64,000 nucleotides of DNA from assembly GCA_030268105.1 (NCBI GenBank), contig BSDZ01000058.1, positions 44,185 through 108,184 on the forward strand, given 5' to 3'. The number at the start of each line of letters is the position of its first letter. The first letter of the stretch is position 1. Under the pieces are notes generated by a model. It saw only the letters and a program-made list of their open reading frames with translations. It did not search any database and had not been told where the DNA came from. The position numbers and the translations under genes are program-made. Positions 48,701 to 60,600 of the stretch are shown here, one piece after another. Source of the stretch: Volvox africanus (taxonomy: Eukaryota > Chlorophyta > Chlorophyceae > Chlamydomonadales > Volvocaceae).

Positions 48701-51700
48701 GCTAATCATGCACGGGACGGGTAGGAAAGAGAAAGAAGAGAACGAAAACGATATGGGGTAACCCTAAACCCATAACGGGAGGTTACCGCATGATAGTAGC
48801 AGGTCGTGAAGAAGGCAGGGTGTACATATAATTCGGCGTGCGTGGGTGCATTCGGTTTAAAGTTTTCGTTTGGGTGGACGCATATATGTGTGCGTGGTGG
48901 GTACCTGTGTGAACCACCTGCTACTACTCGCTGAATCGCAAGAGACTAAGTGGAACGCATCTAGCATCGCGTGAGAGACAGGGGAAAGGACAAGTGAGTG
49001 ATCCCCACGCTGTTACACGCTTATGTAGTATCCTGGGGTATCTACGGGCAGTGTCAAAGGATCCTGGACCTTAGATGGTCATCCTTCCGATCGGGCCTTT
49101 GTTGGCCGACACAACAGAGATACAACAGCTTATCGCAAATGCTTACATCCATTTCCTTCATTGTATTCCTTATTTACCCCATTATGGATGACACGCGTAT
49201 CATATAATTCATGCTGTTAACTTCATTTTATAATCAGAATTCCTGCGTGCTAAAGCCCCAACCGGCCCGACTCTTGATGGGCCTTATCTTGCGCTGCCGT
49301 TGTACATGCATGGCAGCCGAGGGTTCCACTGTTCCACTAAAAAGCGCCGCCCTCTTATCCATCCCGACTTACAGGTCACGAGGGACTTGGTTTGATGGCC
49401 CAGCTGCACCTCTGACCCGACCCCCCTTGGCGCCTCCTCCCCGCTGAGCGCCTTCTGAAGGGGGCGTGGGCATGATGGACATCACAACGTTAAATTGGTG
49501 GGGTTGCAGCTTGATATGATGGGCAGTTCAGTTCAGTCGTGGATCTTAGCCGCTTGCTTAAGAAGATTTGTCATGTCGGGCGTGCTTCCATGTCCGCCCT
49601 CAAATATCTCCCTTGTCCGTATTCCTGATATGTGGTTCAGTCGGTGTTGTGAATCAGTCGGTGTTGTGTGCCATAGGCCTTACCATAGGCCTCATTGATC
49701 TACATCGTCTATTTGCAGCGGCTTTCCCTGTCCTTCCACCTTGCCCCTAGTCCCCGGTAGCGGCGACTCAAATCCTCTCAGCGTCTGAGTGAGGCACGCG
49801 TGTCCGAGTAGCGAGTAGCGAGTTTCATCTTAATAGCTACACACGCACCTGCACCGCTGCCGTCCTTTTTAAAGCTCGGCGGTGCCAGGGTAGACAACAT
49901 CAACAAATTCTCTTCCTCATCATCCTCCCGCAGACCCCTTATGTGCCCGCCACTGCGACCATCGTGTCGCCGCCCCACCGCGCGGGCGATGTCCCCTTCG
50001 GTTTCCTCAAAATGCTCATGTGGGTCAGCCCGCCCTTCCTGACGCTCCAGCGGCTCAAGCAGCTCCAAATCGTCCAGATCTTCGATCTGACCCAGAACGT
50101 GAGATGACATCATATCTGGGGCCGTATCTTCCACCAAAGTAATGGCTTCCACCCTGCGGAACCAATGAACACACTGCCGGTGCTGGTGCGGTTGTGGTAA
50201 GAGCCATATACAGCCATGCCAGGCGGCCCAAATGCCAGCGTGTCAAGGATGACAAATTACAATTCATACACATCGTCCTCCATCTGCCCACTATCTGATT
50301 CCACGTCTACTTGCAACCTCACGGCCACTGCCCAAGCCGGCCAGAGGCGCCGAACTGTTATTTTTCGGCTAGGGGTCCCACAATCAATTCCAGTCCAGGG
50401 TGTTGAGGCCGACCCAGATGGAGGTATGGGCGTCCGTGTGCTGAGGGTTTAAGCCAGCCTGACGGATCGCCTGCTGTAAAGGTGAGCGGCACGTACCTGG
50501 CCTTGTCTCGGCCCCGGTGCAGGACCGTTTTGACGACCGCGGCTGCGGATCGCTCGGGCGCCTTGGCTGCGGTCACCTTCCGGAGCATATCCTGCAGATC
50601 CTCTTTTAAAAAGAGATACCGAGTGGTACGGCAGCTATAAGACTCCTAGCGGAAAAAAGCTGGGGCAATATACGCACGGCAGGCAGGCAACTCTTCCTGC
50701 CTTTGTAAATGGAAGGTGGCAGTTGCCTCGCCTATCCGTCTTTTTAAACAAATCGCCACAGGTCCCCCTTGAAGACTTAGCTCAAGGTTGTCACGACGTA
50801 CTACGCTCCCCCTGAGCGGGTCGCATGCTGCAGGTCGGCAGGACGGCGGTAATACGGAATGACAAGGTATCTCTTACCGATCTGGGCCAGTCCCGTAGCA
50901 TCCCCACATCTTTTACATGTACGACCTTCCCTTAACCTACCCAACAGGTACAGCTGTTGTCGGTTGAACACGATAACCACGCCTCCTGCATCATGGCAAG
51001 CCCGCAAAAACTTAGAAAGGCATTAGCATTTTCAACGTCGTTCAGCATGATTGCCCATGTAGCATGAGCACAGATCAAAATTGTGTTGTAGAACCTGCGG
51101 GTCCGTTATGGGTTTCCAACAGCAAAGCCAAGTGGCATAATTATGAGCTGTCTTCATCATAGACAAATCTTGCCCTTTGCGATAAACCAAGCATGGCCTC
51201 ACCAATCAAAATGCCCTGGAGCCGCAGGGAGTGAGGTACATCTGGTTGCATGATGTGCTTGCTGCGGGCAGCAAACAACGAACCGGCAGCAAACGTTCAG
51301 CAAGAAACGCTAGTAAGTCCTAACCCATCGCGAAGCGTAGTCCCGCCTACTCGCTCTATACTGCGTATAGGAGAACCAAAGACCCAGTTGTGCTGACCCA
51401 CGGGTCAGTGCTCCTTGTGTACCATCGTCCATGTCTCACCATATCGATTCGCACATTCTTAATTATGAAGGCATCCTAAGTCAATAAGGAATAGCTCATG
51501 TATACTGGGGCAACTCACCAAACATCAGAGACACTTATGCCAAGGATTTTAAGTTTGCTGAGCTTCTTGCCATGAGCCATCGTCCTGCATGTGCCCGGGT
51601 CCCAGTTCCATATGCAAGCCTAAATAACTTCTATGGCTTTTTGAGCAAAGCCGCGGAGCGCGGCGGCGTCTCTGTGAGCGATTGGCGCAGTTTATCTTGC

Positions 51701-51787
51701 GCAAACGGTAAATACTCTGTCAGGCACTTCTTACCAAATAGCACCCAGAGGAGACTTCCTGCCAAGGAGGTCGTGCGAGTAGAACAT
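45783..51787 (-). pseudogene. Truncated RAD21 copy 6
   Basis: Offset from the intact gene is 36,753, or 36,747 upstream of the deletion. It carries three private differences. Two are intronic: 49301 (C to T, intron 8) and 49636 (G to T, intron 7). The third is a 6-bp loss in a CATCATCATCAT run of exon 7 (near 50107-50113), which removes two of four Met codons in frame. The exon 12 fusion stops at 45783. The upstream region lacks the same 388 bp as in copy 5. Confidence 0.85.
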
Positions 51788-52512
51788 GTTTGTCTAAGTC
51801 GGTGTCACTCTCCTGGGCAAAAACTCTTAACTGTTTGTCGTCCCGAGGTTCACAAAGCTAATGCCAGTCAGGTCAGCCAGTTTCTTCTTCGCCAAGCCGT
51901 GCTAACCCCTAAGCCCTCAATAATAGTTGCAAGGCAGAGCGGCTGCCAAAGGATGACGGTATGCGGACAGCTTCGCAAGGAGTCACATACAATCACACTT
52001 AGGAAATATATACCAGAATAGGCCCATGGTTCACAGCAGGGGCTCACAGCAGAGTGACCCCTGGTTCACAGGAACCCTAGCTAAGGCGCTTTTTTTGGAC
52101 CCTCGCTTCGACATAAACCACAATTGATAGTCACACCTTGAACTGTTGTTTTCAAAAGCGTCTCACAGGGTGTCGTGAGTCGAGCCTTCGCGTTGGCTTG
52201 TTGCCAGGACTTGCTGTGCTGCACCATTCCTTATCACACAAAATCGTGGACGAGCAAACTCGAACGATTTCATAGCATGGTGACCAGTTGATCTGCAAGC
52301 ACTGGCAGGTCACTGCTGCTTGACAACCTGAACTGTAAGGACTACATTACCAGACACGCCAAGCCACTATACGTCGTAAATGTAATTCTGTGCTTGAAAA
52401 AAGGTGGTAAATGAAATTGGTTTTGTGACCCACCTGGCCGCGGAGGAGGCTGACCCGGAAGGGCAGCAGATGGGAGTACTGACGAAATGGGTCGTATAGG
52501 TGACACCTGCTT
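45949..52512. repeat. Tandem unit 6 (shorter by 394 bp)
   Basis: Last unit of the array. It shares the 388-bp shortfall of unit 5 and has a further 6-bp loss in RAD21 exon 7. It continues at 52513 into the second copy of the flank. Confidence 0.95.
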
Positions 52513-52745
52513 TGCAGCAACATCGGAATATAACGGGATAAGGAACCGATGTCTGCATGAGTTAGAGAGAGGATCATGACCGCCCTCTCGTTTGCGCTGA
52601 CTTTTGAGTGTCAAGCCGCATTATCATATCATACTGAAAAACGTTACGGAATATTGCAGCTGCCATCACTTTGTCGCACATTGGTCTGGGTATACAATCC
52701 CCAACCGCCTCAATCAATCTCCAACACATCCAGCCACCCACCTGG
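52354..52745 (-). pseudogene. Arylsulfatase pseudogene fragment (flank copy b)
   Basis: Copy of 43439-43830 at an offset of 8,915 with the same lost base in the CCPSR codons and the same deletions. I saw no differences between the two. Confidence 0.85.
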
Positions 52746-53092
52746 GGGTACGACGGTACGATATACAATAGCGTTTGCCAAAAAGATGGAAAATGCCTAA
52801 ACCAAGACGAGCAAATAATAATGTCATAAACCTGTTTAGAAAGAAAGTATGCATCATGCGAAGCTGGTGATAAAGCGTATAGCCTGAGACTTTTATGTCC
52901 ATCACGCAACCCTATAAATGCTGAATACCTTATTGCTCATTACGATATGATACATCAACTTCTGCTATTCTGATAGGAGGCATACAGCTTTTATATCTTT
53001 CCCATTCCAGACGCAGCTTGCTAACAGCACGGCGGATTAAGGCGTTTGGCGCCTAAGCGCCCTGGCTTCGGTATAATTACAAGTAATCGAAT

Positions 53093-53587
53093 ATGAGTAC
53101 CCCGGAAAGCTCTGATGAATCACCGAGGATGCCTCGCAATGTGTCCGCTCCGAATGCTACGGCAACTGACACCATCGCCAAGGAAATGCCGCGGAGTAGC
53201 TCAATCAGACATTAGAAGCAGTCATGCAAGGAGAGCGTGACAACCTGAAGCGTTCAGGCAACATCAACAACTGCATGCAAAGGTAGGGTCCCTGTAATCG
53301 ATAACCATTAAATTATGTGTAAGATTTTAAGTATTTGATAACAACTTTATCCTTATCACAGCCTACTTGTCCCGGATGAACCATCTAGGTGGGGCTCAAT
53401 ATGCTATGCGTCCGAGTCCGCTGTGCCTCGTGGGGTAAGGAAATTCCCATCCGCACCAGTGACAATAAAATAGCAATAATAAAAAAATATTATTATATTG
53501 ATAAATTTCGGCCAACTCTCAACTGCGCCTTGATCGTCGTTTCAGTTATTGTTTACACTTTCCAGTCAGAACCCAGCAAATCCCTGA
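53093..53587 (+). CDS. Unknown small gene X1 (flank copy b)
   Basis: Identical in structure to 44178-44672, including the in-frame TAG in exon 1. The possible frameshift therefore predates the flank duplication. Its 44-bp promoter-like block is at 53049-53092. Confidence 0.35.
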
Positions 53588-53758
53588 AACTCCTTCCTGC
53601 AAGACCTTAAACTCTTGATGTCCAATTAACAGCAAGTTGTTTCACTTTGGATCACTTCCTGACAATGACACATCCTGTTAGAAGCCACTTGTTGTTTTCA
53701 AGTCTGGGTTATTTGCGCCTAAGTGCCCTAGCTTCAGTATACTTGCAACTAATCGTAT

Positions 53759-54631
53759 ATGAATATAGCCGACACCGCCTCCATCGACGCAGAACCGCCA
53801 CGTTCGCCACCACAGCCATCGTCGCCACCACCGCTGTAAGTATTCTGGGGTATTTACGGGTTGTGTTCATTATTGGACGTTATACTGACATTTTCGCTTT
53901 GGCCTTCGTAGGCGGAATCAACAGAGGTTCACCATTAGAATCGAAACGGGTAAGACCTTGTACGAGATCGAGTCTCGTTGGTTACACGTGTATGTAGATA
54001 CGTTCGCGACCACCATCACGACAGCCACCATCGCCACCACCATCGCCACCGCCGGCCACTATCGCCGTCAACCCGCCACCAACGCCGTCACCGCCATCAC
54101 CGCCACCATCGCCATCACCGCCACCAAGCCGCCATCGACACCGCCGAATGTAGGTAGAAAGGGAGGGAGGGACGGTGGGAGGGAGATTGGGTGGGCGAGG
54201 GAGAAGGACGGAGGGAGGGAGGGAGAGAGGCCACCGTTCCCACCATCGCCACTACCGCTGCCGCCGCAACTACCGCCACCAAGGAGACCGACGCCAAGAT
54301 AGCCGACACCGCCTCCATCGACGCAGAACTGCCACGTCCGCCACCACACCAAACGGGTAAGACCTTGTACGAGATCGAGTCTCGTTGGTTACACGTGTAT
54401 GTAGATACTTGTCCGACTGAGGGAATACTTGCAGGGATGTATCGCTCCAGAGTGGTGAATCACCCTTCCCCTTGGTTGTGAGTATATACTGCTACTGACA
54501 TCTTCCGATTTGGCTTTTGAAGGCGGACAGAACATAGCTTCACCAGTCAAATTACCCGCCGACCTCCCTCCCTCCCTCCCTCCCGTGTGCCCTCCCTTCC
54601 TCCCTCGCCCCCCGCCCGTTGTCGGCGATGA
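53759..54631 (+). CDS. Unknown low-complexity gene X2 (191 residues predicted)
   Basis: No family recognised. Proposed exons are 53759-53835, 53912-53949, 53998-54149, 54230-54356, 54405-54477 and 54523-54631. They total 576 nt and keep phase at each junction. The protein would be Thr/Ala/Pro-rich: MNIADTASIDAEPPRSPP, then TFATTITTATIATTIATAG, ATVPTIATTAAAATTATKE, and a Pro/Ser-rich end (RRPPSLPPS). Introns 2 and 4 are the same 48-nt sequence (GTAAGACC...GTATGTAG). Intron 3 is purine-rich and lacks a pyrimidine tract, so it is doubtful. Exons 3-6 lie in the first copy of a 1.33-kb repeat. The 44-bp promoter-like block at 53715-53758 supports the start. Confidence 0.4.
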
Positions 54632-55108
54632 TGGTGGTACTTTGGTGTCGTCGGAGGTAAGGTACGTGTTAAATTGTGCGGGATAGTACGTCCGTATTGT
54701 CACGGGAGAAGGATTCATCTCGGATAGAAGTTAGATGGGAATCTTGATTATTCCTTGATACAAACGTCTGTTGGACCCGGGAATAGAGCCGGGGTGACAT
54801 AAGTAGCAACAAGTGACTTAACTGTTAGAGGAACGGTGTCACCTGTATTGATGTATATCCTCGGTGCTGTACCTACCTAGCTCCCCACCTCACTCCCTCC
54901 CTCCCGTGTGCCCTCCCTTCCTCCCTCCCTTCCCCGTTGTCGGCGATGATGGGGGTGCTTTGTCGGCAGCGGCGGTGGAGGTGGTGGCGGACGGAGGGAG
55001 GGAGGGAGAGAGGTTACCATTCCCACCATCGCCACCGCCGCCACCACGGACACATACTCTACTACCGCTACCGCCGCAACTACCGCCTCCAAGGAGACCG
55101 ACGCCAAG
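53765..55108. repeat. 1.33-kb tandem repeat, copy 1 (1,344 bp)
   Basis: Begins at ATAGCCGACACCGCC inside exon 1 of X2. It contains the exon-like modules of X2, two copies of a 48-nt intron-like block, a (CCCT)n module related to the terminal satellite (54565-54660) and a further such module (54888-54990). It contains 12 bp (near 54170) that are absent from copy 2. Confidence 0.9.
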
Positions 55109-56440
55109 ATAGCCGACACCGCCTCCATCGACGCAGAACCGCCACGTTCGCCACCACAGCCATCGTCGCCACCACCGCTGTAAGTATTCTGGGGTATCTA
55201 CGGGTTGTGTTCATTATTGGACGTTATACTGACATTTTCGCTTTGGCCTTCGTAGGCGGAATCAACAGAGGTTCACCATTAGAATCGAAACGGGTAAGAC
55301 CTTGTACGAGATCGAGTCTCGTTGGTTACACGTGTATGTAGATACGTTCGCGACCACCATCACGACAGCCACCATCGCCACCACCATCGCCACCGCCGGC
55401 CACTATCGCCGTCAACCCGCCACCAACGCCGTCACCGCCATCACCGCCACCATCGCCATCACCGCCACCAAGCCGCCATCGACACCGCCGAATGTAGGTA
55501 GAAAGGGAGGGAGGGAGATTGGGTGGGCGAGGGAGAAGGACGGAGGGAGGGAGGGAGAGAGGCCACCGTTCCCACCATCGCCACTACCGCTGCCGCCGCA
55601 ACTACCGCCACCAAGGAGACCGACGCCAAGATAGCCGACACCGCCTCCATCGACGCAGAACTGCCACGTCCGCCACCACACCAAACGGGTAAGACCTTGT
55701 ACGAGATCGAGTCTCGTTGGTTACACGTGTATGTAGATACTTGTCCGACTGAGGGAATACTTGCAGGGATGTATCGCTCCAGAGTGGTGAATCACCCTTC
55801 CCCTTGGTTGTGAGTATATACTGCTACTGACATCTTCCGATTTGGCTTTTGAAGGCGGACAGAACATAGCTTCACCAGTCAAATTACCCGCCGACCTCCC
55901 TCCCTCCCTCCCTCCCGTGTGCCCTCCCTTCCTCCCTCGCCCCCCGCCCGTTGTCGGCGATGATGGTGGTACTTTGGTGTCGTCGGAGGTAAGGTACGTG
56001 TTAAATTGTGCGGGATAGTACGTCCGTATTGTCACGGGAGAAGGATTCATCTCGGATAGAAGTTAGATGGGAATCTTGATTATTCCTTGATACAAACGTC
56101 TGTTGGACCCGGGAATAGAGCCGGGGTGACATAAGTAGCAACAAGTGACTTAACTGTTAGAGGAACGGTGTCACCTGTATTGATGTATATCCTCGGTGCT
56201 GTACCTACCTAGCTCCCCACCTCACTCCCTCCCTCCCGTGTGCCCTCCCTTCCTCCCTCCCTTCCCCGTTGTCGGCGATGATGGGGGTGCTTTGTCGGCA
56301 GCGGCGGTGGAGGTGGTGGCGGACGGAGGGAGGGAGGGAGAGAGGTTACCATTCCCACCATCGCCACCGCCGCCACCACGGACACATACTCTACTACCGC
56401 TACCGCCGCAACTACCGCCTCCAAGGAGACCGACGCCAAG
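55109..56440. repeat. 1.33-kb tandem repeat, copy 2 (1,332 bp)
   Basis: Nearly identical to copy 1 but lacks 12 bp in the GGGA-rich stretch. Its first exon module is preceded by KETDAK codons instead of an ATG. It could therefore act only as internal exons of a longer transcript. Confidence 0.9.
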
Positions 56441-57666
56441 ATAGCCGACACCGCCTCCATCGACGCAGAACCGCCACGTTCGCCACCACAGCCATCGTCA
56501 CCACCACCGCTGTAAGTATTCTGGGGTATCTACGGGTTGTGTTCATTATTGGACGTTATACTGACATTTTCGCTTTGGCCTTCGTAGGCGGAATCAACAG
56601 AGGTTCACCATTAGAATCGAAACGGGTAAGACCTTGTACGAGATCGAGTCTCGTTGGTTACACGTGTATGTAGATACGTTCGCGACCACCATCACGACAG
56701 CCACCATCGCCACCACCATCGCCACCGCCGGCCACTATCGCCGTCAACCCGCCACCAACGCCGTCACCGCCATCACCGCCACCATCGCCATCACCGCCAC
56801 CAAGCCGCCATCGACACCGCCGAATGTAGGTAGAAAGGGAGGGAGGGACGGTGGGAGGGAGATTGGGTGGGCGAGGGAGAAGGACGGAGGGAGGGAGGGA
56901 GAGAGGCCACCGTTCCCACCATCGCCACTACCGCTGCCGCCGCAACTACCGCCACCAAGGAGACCGACGCCAAGATAGCCGACACCGCCTCCATCGACGC
57001 AGAACTGCCACGTCCGCCACCACACCAAACGGGTAAGACCTTGTACGAGATCGAGTCTCGTTGGTTACACGTGTATGTAGATACTTGTCCGACTGAGGGA
57101 ATACTTGCAGGGATGTATCGCTCCAGAGTGGTGAATCACCCTTCCCCTTGGTTGTGAGTATATACTGCTACTGACATCTTCCGATTTGGCTTTTGAAGGC
57201 GGACAGAACATAGCTTCACCAGTCAAATTACCCGCCGACCTCCCTCCCTCCCTCCCTCCCGTGTGCCCTCCCTTCCTCCCTCGCCCCCCGCCCGTTGTCG
57301 GCGATGATGGTGGTACTTTGGTGTCGTCGGAGGTAAGGTACGTGTTAAATTGTGCGGGATAGTACGTCCGTATTGTCACGGGAGAAGGATTCATCTCGGA
57401 TAGAAGTTAGATGGGAATCTTGATTATTCCTTGATACAAACGTCTGTTGGACCCGGGAATAGAGCCGGGGTGACATAAGTAGCAACAAGTGACTTAACTG
57501 TTAGAGGAACGGTGTCACCTGTATTGATGTATATCCTCGGTGCTGTACCTACCTAGCTCCCCACCTCACTCCCTCCCTCCCGTGTGCCCTCCCTTCCTCC
57601 CTCCCTTCCCCGTTGTCGGCGATGATGGGGGTGCTTTGTCGGCAGCGGCGGTGGAGGTGGTGGCGG
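56441..57666. repeat. 1.33-kb tandem repeat, copy 3, truncated by the satellite
   Basis: Has the 12 bp of copy 1 and one substitution near 56500 (GCC to ACC). Identity to the other copies stops at GTGGTGGCGG (57657-57666). From there the 160-bp satellite continues. Confidence 0.9.
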
Positions 57667-60600
57667 TGGGGTTCGTGGAGCCGTCGGTGGAAAGGTAAGT
57701 ATCGGTTCCCTACCCCACTTCGCTCCCGGTCTCACTCCCTCCCTCCCATGTGCCCTCCCTTCCTCCCTCCCTTCCCCGTTGTCGGCGATGATGGGGGTGC
57801 TTTGTCGGCGGCGGTGGTGGTGGCGGTGGGGTTCGTGGAGCCGTCGGTGGAAAGGTAAGAATCGGTTCCCTACCCCACTTCGCTCCCGGTCTCACTCCCT
57901 CCCTCCCGTGTGCCCTCCCTTCCTCCCTCCATTCCCCGTTGTCGGCGATGATGGTGGTGCTTTGTCGGCGGCGGTGGTGGTGGTGGCGGTGGGGTTCGTG
58001 GAGCCGTCGGGGGAAAGGTAAGTATCGGTTCCCTACCCCACTTCCCTCCCGGTCTCACTCCCTCCCTCCCATGTGCCCTCCCTTCCTCCCTCCCTTCCCC
58101 GTTGTCGGCGATGATGGTGGTGCTTTGTCGGCGGCGGTGGTGGTGGCGGTGGGGTTCGTGGAGCCGTCGGGGGAAAGGTAAGTATCGGTTCCCTACCCCA
58201 CTTCGCTCCCGGTCTCACTCCCTCCCTCCCGTGTGCCCTCCCTTCCTCCCTCCCTTCCCCGTTGTCGGCGATGATGGTGGTGCTTTGTCGGCGGCGGTGG
58301 TGGTGGCGGTGGGGTTCGTGGAGCCGTCGGTGGAAAGGTAAGTATCGGTTCCCTACCCCACTTCCCTCCCGGTCTCACTCCCTCCCTCCCGTGTGCCCTC
58401 CCTTCCTCCCTCCCTTCCCCGTTGTCGGCGATGATGGTGGTGCTTTGTCGGCGGCGGTGGTGGTGGCGGTGGGGTTCGTGGAGCCGTCGGTGGAAAGGTA
58501 AGTATCGGTTCCCTACCCCACTTCGCTCCCGGTCTCACTCCCTCCCTCCCGTGTGCCCTCCCTTCCTCCCTCCCTTCCCCGTTGTCGGCGATGATGGTGG
58601 TGCTTTGTCGGCGGCGGTGGTGGTGGCGGTGGGGTTCGTGGAGCCGTCGGTGGAAAGGTAAGTATCGGTTCCCTACCCCACTTCGCTCCCGGTCTCACTC
58701 CCTCCCTCCCGTGTGCCCTCCCTTCCTCCCTCCCTTCCCCGTTGTCGGCGATGATGGTGGTGCTTTGTCGGCGGCGGTGGTGGTGGCGGTGGGGTTCGTG
58801 GAGCCGTCGGTGGAAAGGTAAGTATCGGTTCCCTACCCCACTTCCCTCCCGGTCTCACTCCTTCCCTCCCGTGTGCCCTCCCTTCCTCCCTCCCTTCCCC
58901 GTTGTCGGCGATGATGGTGGTGCTTTGTCGGCGGCGGTGGTGGTGGCGGTGGGGTTCGTGGAGCCGTCGGTGGAAAGGTAAGTATCGGTTCCCTACCCCA
59001 CTTCGCTCCCGGTCTCACTCCCTCCCTCCCGTGTGCCCTCCCTTCCTCCCTCCCTTCCCCGTTGTCGGCGATGATGGTGGTGCTTTGTCGGCGGCGGTGG
59101 CGGTGGTGGCGGTGGGGTTCGTGGAGCCGTCGGTGGAAAGGTAAGTATCGGTTCCCTACCCCACTTCGCTCCCGGTCTCACTCCCTCCCTCCCGTGTGCC
59201 CTCCCTTCCTCCCTCCCTTCCCCGTTGTCGGCGATGATGGTGGTGCTTTGTCGGCGGCGGTGGCGGTGGTGGCGGTGGGGTTCGTGGAGCCGTCGGTGGA
59301 AAGGTAAGTATCGGTTCCCTACCCCACTTCCCTCCCGGTCTCACTCCCTCCCTCCCGTGTGCCCTCCCTTCCTCCCTCCCTTCCCCGTTGTCGGCGATGA
59401 TGGTGGTGCTTTGTCGGCGGCGGTGGTGGTGGCGGTGGGGTTCGTGGAGCCGTCGGTGGAAAGGTAAGTATCGGTTCCCTACCCCACTTCGCTCCCGGTC
59501 TCACTCCCTCCCTCCCGTGTGCCCTCCCTTCCTCCCTCCCTTCCCCGTTGTCGGCGATGATGGTGGTGCTTTGTCGGCGGCGGTGGTGGTGGCGGTGGGG
59601 TTCGTGGAGCCGTCGGTGGAAAGGTAAGTATCGGTTCCCTACCCCACTTCCCTCCCGGTCTCACTCCCTCCCTCCCGTGTGCCCTCCCTTCCTCCCTCCC
59701 TTCCCCGTTGTCGGCGATGATGGTGGTGCTTTGTCGGCGGCGGTGGTGGTGGCGGTGGGGTTCGTGGAGCCGTCGGTGGAAAGGTAAGAATCGGTTCCCT
59801 ACCCCACTTCGCTCCCGGTCTCACTCCCTCCCTCCCGTGTGCCCTCCCTTCCTCCCTCCCTTCCCCGTTGTCGGCGATGATGGTGGTGCTTTGTTGGCGG
59901 CGGTGGCGGTGGTGGCGGTGGGGTTCGTGGAGCCGTCGGTGGAAAGGTAAGAATCGGTTCCCTACCCCACTTCGCTCCCGGTCTCACTCCCTCCCTCCCG
60001 TGTGCCCTCCCTTCCTCCCTCCCTTCCCCGTTGTCGGCGATGATGGTGGTGCTTTGTCGGCGGCGGTGGTGGTGGCGGTTGGGTTCGTGGAGCCGTCGGT
60101 GGAAAGGTAAGTATCGGTTCCCTACCCCACTTCGCTCCCGGTCTCACTCCCTCCCTCCCGTGTGCCCTCCCTTCTTCCCTCCCTTCCCCGTTGTCGGCGA
60201 TGATGGTGGTGCTTTGTCGGCGGCGGTGGTGGTGGCGGTTGGGTTCGTGGAGCCGTCGGTGGAAAGGTAAGTATCGGTTCCCTACCCCACTTCGCTCCCG
60301 GTCTCACTCCCTCCCTCCCGTGTGCCCTCCCTTCCTCCCTCCCTTCCCCGTTGTCGGCGATGATGGTGGTGCTTTGTCGGCGGCGGTGGTGGTGGCGGTG
60401 GGGTTCGTGGAGCCGTCGGTGGAAAGGTAAGTATCGGTTCCCTACCCCACTTCGCTCCCGGTCTCACTCCCTCCCTCCCGTGTGCCCTCCCTTCCTCCCT
60501 CCCTTCCCCGTTGTCGGCGATGATGGTGGTGCTTTGTCGGCGGCGGTGGTGGTGGCGGTGGGGTTCGTGGAGCCGTCGGTGGAAAGGTAAGTATCGGTTC

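Larger units (their letters stand above)
45054..53959. repeat. Second-level composite duplication, copy b
   Basis: Second copy of 36133-45044. It begins with a partial unit (45054-45948, the RAD21 upstream region and sulfatase fragment with both 40-bp repeats), then unit 6 and the flank. Period is 8,921 bp before and 8,915 bp after the 6-bp deletion near 50107. Confidence 0.9.
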
